64,000 nucleotides of DNA, taken from the NCBI GenBank assembly GCA_035529075.1, contig DATKXK010000009.1:62001-126000 (forward strand), in the 5' to 3' direction. This document shows, in pieces, positions 36,614-44,245 of the stretch (position 1 is the stretch's first letter; every line of letters begins with the position of its first letter). The notes under the pieces were generated by a model. The model had not been told where the DNA came from, did not search any database, and saw nothing but the letters and a program-made list of their open reading frames with translations. This DNA comes from Acidobacteriota bacterium (GTDB lineage Bacteria; Zixibacteria; MSB-5A5; GN15; FEB-12). Position numbers and translations under genes: made by a program.

Positions 36614-37144
36614 ATGTCCAGACAGTCTTTGGCGGTGTTGGTGCCGGTCGCAATAGTGTTGGGGCTCGCGGTAGAGCGGGTGCCGGCGCAGGAATCGGCG
36701 GCCATCCAGGCTACCGCTTCGGTGACTACCACCTTGTCGATCACCGGGACCCAGAACCTGCGTTTTAACGTGGTTACGCCGGGGATCAACAAAACCGTGG
36801 ACAAGTCGACCATTGGGCAGGCCGGCGAATGGGCCATCTCGGGAACGGTCAACTCCGAGATAACGCTCAATTTTACGCTGCCGGACTCCCTGCAGCACGC
36901 CCTCCAGCCGGTCGGAATGAACATCGGCTTCAACGCCATAGACGCTTCCTTCGATGACGGCACGGGTGGCGGGCAGACGTTGCCCTCGGGGGTCCTGAAT
37001 CCAAACGGCCCCAGCGCCGAGCGCTTGGGTCCGCTGGGCACGATGACCGTCTGGATCGGCGGCACCGTCTTCCCCGACATTTCCCAGACGGGCGGCAACT
37101 ACGCCTCCGATGTTGTCCTGACGGTAGCGTACACGGGCAGTTGA
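36614..37144 (+). CDS. DUF4402 protein, putative fibre subunit 1
   Basis: A 176-residue exported protein; the ATG at 36614 has AGAGGAG upstream. The signal peptide ends VERVPAQE. The mature N-terminus has an alternating hydrophobic segment (AIQATASVTTTLSITG), then beta strands including ITLNFTLPDSL. The C-terminus is the DUF4402 pattern GGNYASDVVLTVAYTGS, where alternating hydrophobics end in a Tyr four residues from the end. This resembles the donor strand and C-terminal strand of chaperone-usher pilins. It is first in an array leading to chaperone and usher genes. Family membership is clear; the pilin role is inferred. Confidence 0.8.
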   Translation: MSRQSLAVLVPVAIVLGLAVERVPAQESAAIQATASVTTTLSITGTQNLRFNVVTPGINKTVDKSTIGQAGEWAISGTVNSEITLNFTLPDSLQHALQPVGMNIGFNAIDASFDDGTGGGQTLPSGVLNPNGPSAERLGPLGTMTVWIGGTVFPDISQTGGNYASDVVLTVAYTGS

Positions 37145-37276
37145 CGGCGGCCCTGCCGGCGACATCACAGGCCGTTTTTTGGGCGGCGCGGGCGCGCCGA
37201 GGCCAATCGGGTATTGACAATATCCGGATTCGCGGTATCTTGAGGTGTACCTGTCTGTTTACACCTCGATACCGTT

Positions 37277-37738
37277 GTGATTCGAATAAACAGTATATGC
37301 CTTTGTGCGGCGGTGGCGATCCTGCTGTTTTTCCCGGCCTTATCCTCGCCGGCCGGGCCTGTGAACGCCGGAGCGTCGGCGGCCATCAGCGCCTCAGCCA
37401 CGGTGGTGCCGCCACTCGGTTTGATCGTCAGCGAGGCCTCACCGTCTCAGTCCGAAGATGCCGTGGGCCTGATGCCGACTGTCGGGGTTCGGGAATCCGG
37501 CACCGGCGCGCTTCTCGTTCGCTTTCCTCCGGGGAGTTCCTGGCTGCTTTGGCTGGAAGCTGACAAACGCCCGGTCCGGTGCTTCCCGAGGGGAGACGCC
37601 CCGGAATCGCACGAGTGCAGTCGGCCCGCCCTCAAAGCAGGCTCTGCGGAGGCAGCTGTCGATACGGCGGCTCTTCTCAGGTTGGTACCGCCCGGTACTT
37701 CCGACGTTACCGTAACGGTGATCGCCACGGAGAACTGA
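37277..37738 (+). CDS. Small exported protein inside the DUF4402 array
   Basis: A 153-residue protein from a GTG at 37277. The signal peptide ends near SSPAGPVNAG, and a DUF4402-like opening strand, ASAAISASATVVPPLGLIV, follows. The centre differs from its neighbours and has two Cys (RCFPRG and HECSRP) that could form a disulfide. It ends VTVTVIATEN instead of the YTGS/YNGT of the others. It may be a divergent or minor subunit. The coding call rests on signal peptide, position and strand; RBS evidence is weak. Confidence 0.55.
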   Translation: MIRINSICLCAAVAILLFFPALSSPAGPVNAGASAAISASATVVPPLGLIVSEASPSQSEDAVGLMPTVGVRESGTGALLVRFPPGSSWLLWLEADKRPVRCFPRGDAPESHECSRPALKAGSAEAAVDTAALLRLVPPGTSDVTVTVIATEN

Positions 37739-37819
37739 CCGGCCGGCCGAGGCCTGTTAAACCTTGACGTCGTCGTCGCGGCATCGGTAGCTTGCCTTGT
37801 GTTTCCGCGCGGTTGGGTT

Positions 37820-38293
37820 ATGAACGTGGGCCGGTGTTTCCTCGGCGTTCTGGTGGTCATGGGGCTGACCACGTCTGATTCGGCCGGTCAGAACGCCACG
37901 AGCATCGCCGGTCTCGCTTTCGGCAACGTGTTTCCCGGTGTTCCCAAGGTAGTATCCAAGTACACGGCCGGGGCGGCGGCGGAATTCCTGATAACCGGCA
38001 CCGCCGGCGACGAGGTTTCGATTGATTTCACTCTCCCGACCTATATGAACATGAACGGCTTCAACATGCAGCTGGTTTTCCAGGACATGGACTGCGCCAT
38101 GGATTCCAGCGCCTCCCCGGACCAGAGTAATCCGGGGTATGACGATCTTGACCCGTGGGACGTGATTACGTACCGGCTTGGCTCGAGCGGCCTGACCGTC
38201 TGGCTGGGGGGCATGCTGGTGCCGAAGATCGGGCAGCCGCCCGGCGATTACTCGGCCGTTATCGTTCTTACCGTGGCCTACACCGGCAGTTGA
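37820..38293 (+). CDS. DUF4402 protein lacking the N-terminal strand, putative subunit 3
   Basis: About 157 residues from the ATG at 37820 (a GTG seven codons earlier is possible). The signal peptide is followed almost at once by IAGLAFGNVFPGVPK, so the alternating segment ATATV...VVTA present in the paralogues (~17 residues) is missing. The rest matches: ISIDF-like strand VSIDFTLPTYM, a GLTVWLGGMLVPKIGQ strand, and the C-terminal GDYSAVIVLTVAYTGS. If the paralogues use the missing strand to complement the next subunit, this one could only sit at one end of a fibre. Confidence 0.75.
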   Translation: MNVGRCFLGVLVVMGLTTSDSAGQNATSIAGLAFGNVFPGVPKVVSKYTAGAAAEFLITGTAGDEVSIDFTLPTYMNMNGFNMQLVFQDMDCAMDSSASPDQSNPGYDDLDPWDVITYRLGSSGLTVWLGGMLVPKIGQPPGDYSAVIVLTVAYTGS

Positions 38294-38460
38294 CGATCTC
38301 CTTCTCCTTTGGGCTTTGTTCAATCTTGAGGCATACTCTGCCGGTACGCCTGCTTTCTTGCGCCGCCGGGTAATTGAGACTTTCCGGGCGGGCGAATATA
38401 CAAGGAAAGGCAAGAAAAAGATCGCCTGCGGTTTTTCCTGTAGAACTGACGGAGAGGAAG

Positions 38461-39039
38461 ATGAAAAATAGACATGACCGGAACCGCCGCCTTCGTTCGG
38501 TGCTGCTGGTTGCAGCGATCCTGCTGGTGTTCTTCAGCCGGCCCGGTTTTGGGCAGGACGTGGCCAACGGTCAGGCCACGGCAACCGTGCTGGCCGGTCT
38601 CGTCGTGACCGCCGTTCAGGACCTTCAGTTCGGAAATGTCCTTCAGGGTGTTGCCAAGTCGACCCCGAACAACGACGACGCCAATTCCGGCATATTCTCC
38701 GTGGCCGGTGCCACCGGGGCGGGCATTTCCGTATACCTGACGCTGCCCGATTACATGGCTTTGCCGGACGGTTCCGACCGCATGACAATTGCCTTTTCGA
38801 GCACGGATGCCATTGTGGACACGAACGCGACGTCACCGGCGACGGTGGTGGCAGGCGACGGCTGGCTCGATGTCAACCCGCGAGACCTGGGCAGCCTGCC
38901 GCCGACCGGCGTAGTCATCGGCAGTGCCACCAGCCAGACGAACCTGTACCTTGGCGGCAGGGTGACGCCCGCTATTGACCAGGCCGCGGGCAACTACGCG
39001 GCCGACATTATCTGCACTGTTGCCTACAACGGCACCTGA
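38461..39039 (+). CDS. DUF4402 protein, putative fibre subunit 4
   Basis: A 192-residue protein; GGAGAGGA lies just before the ATG at 38461. The signal peptide ends RPGFGQ. The mature N-terminus DVANGQATATVLAGLVVT is shared almost exactly with subunit 6. LQFGNVLQGVAKS, ISVYLTLPDYMALP and the C-terminal GNYAADIICTVAYNGT follow. It is the last gene before an internal terminator at 39064, so it closes the first transcription unit of the array. Confidence 0.82.
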   Translation: MKNRHDRNRRLRSVLLVAAILLVFFSRPGFGQDVANGQATATVLAGLVVTAVQDLQFGNVLQGVAKSTPNNDDANSGIFSVAGATGAGISVYLTLPDYMALPDGSDRMTIAFSSTDAIVDTNATSPATVVAGDGWLDVNPRDLGSLPPTGVVIGSATSQTNLYLGGRVTPAIDQAAGNYAADIICTVAYNGT

Positions 39040-39063
39040 GCGCTCACACCGCTTGCAGCCTGC

Positions 39064-39095
39064 AACGGGGAGCGGTCAGGCTCCCCGTTTCCTTT
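39064..39095 (+). terminator. Rho-independent terminator inside the DUF4402 array
   Basis: AACGGGGAGC (39064-39073) pairs perfectly with GCTCCCCGTT (39080-39089) around a 6-base loop and is followed by a T-rich tract. It begins 25 bases after the stop of subunit 4 and splits the array into two transcription units or attenuates read-through. Confidence 0.8.
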
Positions 39096-39329
39096 CATCA
39101 CATCCTTCTAGTTGACTGGTATTGGGCGGGTTACGCTGTGAACTTCCCCGCGTCACACGGGCGAAGTGGGGAGTCCTCCGGGCACCGCCGGTTGAAACAG
39201 CGTGGTCTGGCCCGGGTCCCACACGGGTGGCTCGCCGCGTCGCACTCTGCGAAAAAAACCGATTCCCCCTGTTAAGATTCTGAACTGCATGACGATTAAA
39301 CAACTACACAAATGGCGTAAACAGAAACA

Positions 39330-39353
39330 GTTCATTCTGTTCGCAGAATGAAC
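39330..39353 (+). promoter_or_regulatory. UUCG-loop hairpin in the leader of subunit 5
   Basis: GTTCATTCTG (39330-39339) and CAGAATGAAC (39344-39353) form a perfect 10-bp stem with a TTCG loop, ending 18 bases before the ATG at 39372 and just upstream of its ribosome-binding site. An in-frame ATG at 39348 would be buried in the stem, which supports the downstream start. A role in mRNA stability or translation of this subunit is plausible. Confidence 0.55.
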
Positions 39354-39371
39354 ATCGGAACGAGGATAGTT

Positions 39372-39935
39372 ATGAGCAAGCTGTCAAGACCGCTATTGAT
39401 GGCGAGAACTTTCGCACTCCTGGCTGCCGCAGCCGTCTGCCTGGGGCCTGCTGCCGTTTTTGCGCAGGACGTGGCAGTTGGTTCGGCGACGGCGACGGTT
39501 CAGGCGGTACTGCAGGTGCAGGCGACGGCAGCGCTCGCTTTTGGCACCGTTTTCCAGGGGATTCCCAAATCCATCGCCAACAGCGCCGCGGATGCCGGGG
39601 TGTTTACGATTACCGGGGAGGGGGGTGCAGGTATATCCGTATATATGCAGCTTCCCGACTACCTGGCCACGGCCACCGGTGATGACCGCATGGTCATCTC
39701 GTTCGGCACCACCGACGCCTCGGTTGACTCGACCGTTAACGTCAATCCAGCCGCATTCGGAAGTGGTTGGCAGGACGTCGACCCGCACAACTTCCCCAAT
39801 ACCATAACGGTCGGTACTGCGGGACAGAATCAGAGCGCGATTTTCCTCGGGGGCAAAGTGATCCCGTCGGTCGATCAGGCGGCGGGCGCATACTCGGGCG
39901 ATGTCGTGCTGACCGTGGCTTACAACGGGTCGTAG
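39372..39935 (+). CDS. DUF4402 protein, putative fibre subunit 5
   Basis: A 187-residue protein; I start at the ATG at 39372, preceded by GGAACGAGG, instead of 39348 within a hairpin. The signal peptide ends AAVFAQ. The mature N-terminus DVAVGSATATVQAVLQVQA is the presumed donor strand. LAFGTVFQGIPKS, ISVYMQLPDYLATATGDDR and the C-terminal GAYSGDVVLTVAYNGS follow. It is highly similar to subunit 6, so the pair probably arose by recent duplication. With its own leader hairpin it is a candidate major subunit. Confidence 0.82.
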   Translation: MSKLSRPLLMARTFALLAAAAVCLGPAAVFAQDVAVGSATATVQAVLQVQATAALAFGTVFQGIPKSIANSAADAGVFTITGEGGAGISVYMQLPDYLATATGDDRMVISFGTTDASVDSTVNVNPAAFGSGWQDVDPHNFPNTITVGTAGQNQSAIFLGGKVIPSVDQAAGAYSGDVVLTVAYNGS

Positions 39936-39989
39936 GCGGTCTAAACCGATGAAAGACACAGCAAACTAAGCGGGTAAACATAACAGTGC

Positions 39990-40005
39990 GGGGCGGGATC
40001 GCCCC
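39990..40005 (+). promoter_or_regulatory. Small GC hairpin before subunit 6
   Basis: GGGGCG (39990-39995) pairs with CGCCCC (40000-40005) around a 4-base loop, 15 bases before the ATG at 40021 and directly before the ribosome-binding site AGGGAGA. It may stabilise the upstream mRNA or limit translation. Confidence 0.4.
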
Positions 40006-40020
40006 AACAGGGAGAAATCT

Positions 40021-40572
40021 ATGAGAACGCATTCACGGATGAGACTGACGGGGCTGCTCCTGGTGGCCGCGGGATTCGTGTTGCTGGCCGTGCCGAACAC
40101 CGGGCTGGCCCAGGACGTCGCCAACGGTTCGGCGACGGCGACGGTGCAGTCGGCGCTGGTCGTGACGGCTCCCGGTACGTTGACGTTTGGTACCGTATAT
40201 CAGGGAGTACCGAAGTCGGTCGCCAACAACGTGGCCGAGGCGGGCAGGTTCCTGATCACGGGACAGGGGCTGGCCGGGATCGCCGCGTACATGCAGCTAC
40301 CGGACTACCTGTCCACCGCGACCGGTGATGACCGGATGGTGATCGCTTTTGGCGCCACCGATGCCTCGATCGACTCAACTGGTAATGTCGATCCCACGAC
40401 GTTCGGCGTAGGCTGGCAAGACGTCGATCCACACAACCTTCCGGACTGCGTCGTCGGCGGTCTCGGCACCACCAATATTTTCCTGGGAGGTTCCGTCATT
40501 CCGTCGGTCGATCAGGCTGCCGGCGCATACACGGCCGACATTATATTGACCGTCGCCTACACGGGGACCTAA
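40021..40572 (+). CDS. DUF4402 protein, putative fibre subunit 6
   Basis: A 183-residue protein with AGGGAGA before the ATG. The signal peptide ends NTGLAQ. The mature N-terminus DVANGSATATVQSALVVTA matches subunits 4 and 5. LTFGTVYQGVPKS, IAAYMQLPDYLSTATGDDR, GWQDVDPHNLP and the C-terminal GAYTADIILTVAYTGT follow. It is the last subunit gene before the chaperone gene, a position often held by a major or terminal pilin in chaperone-usher operons. Confidence 0.82.
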   Translation: MRTHSRMRLTGLLLVAAGFVLLAVPNTGLAQDVANGSATATVQSALVVTAPGTLTFGTVYQGVPKSVANNVAEAGRFLITGQGLAGIAAYMQLPDYLSTATGDDRMVIAFGATDASIDSTGNVDPTTFGVGWQDVDPHNLPDCVVGGLGTTNIFLGGSVIPSVDQAAGAYTADIILTVAYTGT

Positions 40573-40608
40573 TTTGAAAATTCAGTCCTGAACTGATAAC
40601 GACCCATT

Positions 40609-40635
40609 CGGAACCGGCATGGATTGCCGGTTCCG
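40609..40635 (+). promoter_or_regulatory. Perfect 11-bp stem-loop between subunit 6 and the chaperone gene
   Basis: CGGAACCGGCA (40609-40619) pairs with TGCCGGTTCCG (40625-40635) around a 5-base loop. No T tract follows. In pilus operons such as pap, a stem-loop after the major subunit lets its mRNA outlast the distal genes; a similar role is plausible here. Confidence 0.5.
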
Positions 40636-40676
40636 ACCGGGTTGGGAACCTCAACCGTAGCATAGGATGGCCGGAC

Positions 40677-41549
40677 ATGAAACCGCTTGAAAGATTGATT
40701 CCCCGCAGCACAGCGCCGGGACTGCGGGGATTTGTTGTCTTCTGCCTGATGCTTCTGGTGCCGCTGTTCGACGCGGCGGCCGGAGTTCTGGTCGCGCCAA
40801 CCATCGTTTTCATATCGAGCAAGCAGCGGACCGGTCGTTTGACCGTTCAGAACCCCACCGACACGCCCAAGGAAATCACGATCAGGTTCAGCTTCGGCTT
40901 ACCCGTGTCGGACAGCCTCGGCCAGGTACACATAGCCCTTCAGGACAGCGCCGTCACGGACCCGCATTCGGCGCTGGGCTGGGTAAAAGCGTTTCCGCGA
41001 AAGCTCATTCTCCCGCCGAGCGGAGAGCAGATCATCCGCTTTGTGGCGAGTCCGCCGGCCGACCTTCCCGAGGGAGAGTACTGGGCCCGGATTGTCGTGC
41101 AATCACGCGAAGCAGAAACGGCCGTGCCGCCGGCGAGCGAGGAGGGCATAATCACGACCCGACTCAACATGGTGATGCAGACGGCGATGATGCTGAAGTT
41201 CCGGAAGGGAAATCTTGTGTCTCAACTCGAGGTCACGGGAATGGAGGTGCGCCGTGACTCGGGCAACGTCGAGGTTACGGTCGACATGACCAGCCAGGGG
41301 AATGCCTCCTACGTGGGGCTGCTAAACTGCCGGCTGCTGGATGCCGACAACCGGGAGTTGAGCAGCCAGTCGGTGCAACTTGCCGTCTACTACAGTCTGC
41401 GGCGGCGAGTCTTCCTGCCCGTAACCGGGTCCGATTTCAAGGAACCGTATCACGTGGAACTCGCTATCAGCACCAGGGGCCGCACCGATATTGCGGCCGA
41501 GGACATGATCCACGGCAACAATATCATGCTGACCCAAACGCCGGAATAG
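40677..41549 (+). CDS. PapD-like periplasmic chaperone
   Basis: A 290-residue exported protein; AGGATGG precedes the ATG. After a signal peptide (to about residue 36) the first Ig-like domain has VLVAPTIVFISSKQRTGRLT, VQNPTDTPKEITIRF and then FPRKLILPPSGEQIIRF and DLPEGEYWARIVV, the pattern of fimbrial chaperones (N-terminal domain strand G1 and the LPxxxEYxxx motif). A second beta domain follows (about 175-285). It probably binds the C-terminal strand of the DUF4402 subunits in the periplasm and hands them to the usher-like protein encoded 29 bases downstream. Confidence 0.82.
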   Translation: MKPLERLIPRSTAPGLRGFVVFCLMLLVPLFDAAAGVLVAPTIVFISSKQRTGRLTVQNPTDTPKEITIRFSFGLPVSDSLGQVHIALQDSAVTDPHSALGWVKAFPRKLILPPSGEQIIRFVASPPADLPEGEYWARIVVQSREAETAVPPASEEGIITTRLNMVMQTAMMLKFRKGNLVSQLEVTGMEVRRDSGNVEVTVDMTSQGNASYVGLLNCRLLDADNRELSSQSVQLAVYYSLRRRVFLPVTGSDFKEPYHVELAISTRGRTDIAAEDMIHGNNIMLTQTPE

Positions 41550-41578
41550 CGTGGTTTCCGGAACGGCGGTGACGTGCC

Positions 41579-44164
41579 ATGGAACGGCATAGCGCAAGAC
41601 GAAGACCGGGGGCCGGGATACTGGCGGTAACCGCCGCCGTTCTGTGCCTGGGGGCATCAACGGTGCCGGCGCAGGAACCCTCCTTCGAAGAGATCGTGGT
41701 CAGTTTCGAGGTTCCCCGGCTGTTGCAGCAGGACGTCTTCGTGCAGTACGACGGCCGGACCGTCTACCTGCCGGTTGTCGAGATGCTGACCATCCTGGAT
41801 CTCAGCATTGCCGCCGACTTCACCGAAAAAACCATCTCCGGCTTCGTTATTGACGAGAAGAACCGGTTTCGCATCGACCTGAACACCTTTGAGGTACAGG
41901 CACGTGAGGGCGTGTACCATCTGCTGGCCTCCGAGTTTTACATGGGCCGGAGCGATCTCTACGTTCGAGTCGACCTGTTCGAGCAACTGTTCGGTCTGCC
42001 CGTGACGTTCGACTTCTCCCTGTTGCGGGTCCTGATGCCCCTAAGCGAGGACCTTCCGGCATACCGCAAGCTTGAACGTCAGGCGAAACGGAAAAAACTC
42101 CAGCGCACGAAGGCGGCACTCAATGATGTTCTGAGGCTGGCGCAGGAGCGGGACTACCTCAAGGGTGGCGTCATCGACTGGGTCGTGGGAGCCAATCCGC
42201 TCGAACGCGACGGGCAGTACTATGATCTCAGTATGGGCGGCATGGTGCTCGGGGGCGACGCCTACATCGGTATGGCCGGCAATTCGCGAAGTCGTTTTGA
42301 CACCGATCGTTTCACCGGCCGCTGGCACTACTTTCTTGACAACGGCCCCTATATAACGCAGGTCGATGTCGGGCATGTTTACTCCACCGGCGCCTTCTCC
42401 CGCCGCTTCACCGGCGCCGTGGTCACCAACAGGCCGCAGACGCGCCGGAAGTACTTCCAGACGGTCGAGGTATCCGGGTACGCCGGAGAGAGCTGGGAGG
42501 TGGAGCTGTACGTCGATCGCACGCTGGTTGATTTCGTGACGGCCGATGCCCGGGGCGAGTATCATTTTACGCTCGACATCTACTACGGTGCTTCGGTAAT
42601 GGAGCTGCGGATGTACGGTCCGAACGGCGAGATCCGGACGGAAGAGAGGTACGTTCGCATCCCTCATAACCTGATTCCCGACGGCGAAATCGAGTACACG
42701 GTAGCCCTGGGCGAGTCGTCGGTGCGCGAGCAGGCTCGCAACTACGCTCAGGCCAGCGCCTACTACGGGGTGTTTAACCGCCTGACCGCCGGGCTGTCCG
42801 CCGACCTGCCGGTAGGCAGCGACAATAAGGAAGACGCGCTGGTCGCCGGCGAGGCGGTGCTGCAACTGGCCAACAACCTGACGGTCAACGGCTCGATTTC
42901 TCCCTCGAACGTGGTGACCGGCAGTTTCAGCTTCAGCGAGCCGTCCCGGGTCAACCTGAACGGCAGCTTCAGCAAGTACTTCGAGAACCGGTTCCGCAAC
43001 CCGCTGCAACAGGATTTCCGCCTTCAGTTCGCCTTTTCGGTTCCGTTGCGCATCAGGGACAAGTATTTCGGTGTGCGCTACTTTGTAGCCGCGGACCGAT
43101 TTCCCTCTCACACTTCGGTGAACATGAATTTCGGCCTGACGGCATCGCTCAGTCCGGTGCAGGTCAACTACATGGGTCGGTACAAGGTGACGAAGTACGG
43201 CTGGCGCAGGGCCAGCAACTTTACCAGCCAGTTGCTGATTTCGCCCCGGTTCCTGCGGTGGTGCCGCCCGCAGTTGCGTCTGGACTACGATCACACGGAG
43301 AATCTCCTGGCCAAGTACGGGGTATGGATCAGCAAGCGGCTTTTCCGAACGGGGCAACTGACCCTGTCGTACGAGCGCAACGAGATGGCCAAGGCGAACT
43401 CCATCATGCTGACCTTCAATTTCTTCAGCGATTTTGCGCACTTCACCACCAGAGTGCTGCACGCCGCCGGCAACCTGAGCATGAATCAGCTTCAGCGCGG
43501 CTCCGTCAGGTACGATCAGGACGACCGCAAGCTGCTGTTTGACCGGACCAACGGCGTCGGCTACGGTACGGCCGTGGTGCGACCGTATCTGGACGGCAAC
43601 TACAACGGCCGCTACGACCTCGGCGAGGAATATCTTACGGGTCTCCGGGCGCGGATTCCCGGGGTGTCCGGAAGGCCGCGCGGAAAGGACCGGGTGTACT
43701 ATTACGAGCGGCTGCGCCCCTACGACGAATACCTCCTCCAGATCGACGAGTACAGTCTTGATGACCCGCTGCTCAAGCCGACCAACGAGGCCTACCAGGT
43801 AACGCTCAATCCCAACGTGGTCACGCCCATCGATGTGCCGTTGGTGATGGCAGGTGAGCTGTCAGGCCAGGTGCGGCGGCGCCTGGAATACGGCGACGCA
43901 GGCATCGGCGGCATGAAGCTGATTGTGGTTAACGTCAGCAAAGATATCATGAGCGAAGTGACGACGTTCGCCGACGGCGACTACTACTACCTGGGCTTGC
44001 TGCCCGGATCATACCGCGTGTATATCGACCCCGCGCAGCTTGAGAACTACGGCTATATCACACAGCCGGAGGCACGCGAGTTCAAAGTCACCGTGGCGGA
44101 GGGTGGCATGTCAGTGGTGAACATCGATTTTCTGCTGCTGCCGAAAACGCAGACTTCCCGGTAG
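41579..44164 (+). CDS. Usher-like outer-membrane protein
   Basis: An 861-residue protein with a signal peptide (ending VPAQE). An N-terminal periplasmic domain (about 30-150) and a basic helical linker (KLERQAKRKKLQRTK) precede a long beta-rich region (about 190-690) of alternating aromatic/hydrophobic strands. It includes VEVSGYAGESWEVELYVDR and RIPHNLIPDGEIEYTVALGE, the latter strongly usher-like (compare PYxLLPPGxxEYxVxxG). The C-terminal ~130 residues form a carboxypeptidase-regulatory-like Ig domain (SGQVRRRLEYGDAGIGGMKL, then LLPGSYRVYIDP). It is probably the secretion pore and assembly platform for the DUF4402 subunits. Similarity to FimD/PapC is distant; a non-usher role is possible. 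Confidence 0.75.
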   Translation: MERHSARRRPGAGILAVTAAVLCLGASTVPAQEPSFEEIVVSFEVPRLLQQDVFVQYDGRTVYLPVVEMLTILDLSIAADFTEKTISGFVIDEKNRFRIDLNTFEVQAREGVYHLLASEFYMGRSDLYVRVDLFEQLFGLPVTFDFSLLRVLMPLSEDLPAYRKLERQAKRKKLQRTKAALNDVLRLAQERDYLKGGVIDWVVGANPLERDGQYYDLSMGGMVLGGDAYIGMAGNSRSRFDTDRFTGRWHYFLDNGPYITQVDVGHVYSTGAFSRRFTGAVVTNRPQTRRKYFQTVEVSGYAGESWEVELYVDRTLVDFVTADARGEYHFTLDIYYGASVMELRMYGPNGEIRTEERYVRIPHNLIPDGEIEYTVALGESSVREQARNYAQASAYYGVFNRLTAGLSADLPVGSDNKEDALVAGEAVLQLANNLTVNGSISPSNVVTGSFSFSEPSRVNLNGSFSKYFENRFRNPLQQDFRLQFAFSVPLRIRDKYFGVRYFVAADRFPSHTSVNMNFGLTASLSPVQVNYMGRYKVTKYGWRRASNFTSQLLISPRFLRWCRPQLRLDYDHTENLLAKYGVWISKRLFRTGQLTLSYERNEMAKANSIMLTFNFFSDFAHFTTRVLHAAGNLSMNQLQRGSVRYDQDDRKLLFDRTNGVGYGTAVVRPYLDGNYNGRYDLGEEYLTGLRARIPGVSGRPRGKDRVYYYERLRPYDEYLLQIDEYSLDDPLLKPTNEAYQVTLNPNVVTPIDVPLVMAGELSGQVRRRLEYGDAGIGGMKLIVVNVSKDIMSEVTTFADGDYYYLGLLPGSYRVYIDPAQLENYGYITQPEAREFKVTVAEGGMSVVNIDFLLLPKTQTSR

Positions 44165-44181
44165 GATTCACACCGATATGA

Positions 44182-44211
44182 AAAAAGACCGGCCGTATCG
44201 CCGGTCTTTTT
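44182..44211. terminator. Bidirectional rho-independent terminator
   Basis: AAAAAGACCGGC (44182-44193) pairs with GCCGGTCTTTTT (44200-44211) around a 6-base loop, with A and T tracts at both ends, so it works in both directions. It lies between the convergent usher-like gene and the oligoendopeptidase gene. Confidence 0.88.
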
Positions 44212-44245
44212 CGTTGGCATTGTTTCGGAGCGTGCGCGACGGCGC

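Larger units (their letters stand above)
39040..39371. other. 332-bp gap within the DUF4402 array
   Basis: It opens with a rho-independent terminator (39064-39095) and closes with a perfect UUCG hairpin (39330-39353) just upstream of subunit 5. The middle has GC-rich imperfect dyads and an AT-rich segment at about 39260-39330 where a second promoter could lie. I see no convincing -35/-10 pair and no coding frame. Confidence 0.5.

Noticed and set aside
39040-39371. Cyclic-di-GMP (GEMM) riboswitch in the gap before subunit 5
   Set aside because: Surface-fibre genes made this worth testing, but the conserved GEMM core segments are not present.
42041-43462. 473-residue frame on the minus strand
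   Set aside because: Lies inside the usher-like gene; its Val/Gly/His-rich composition is typical of an antisense shadow.
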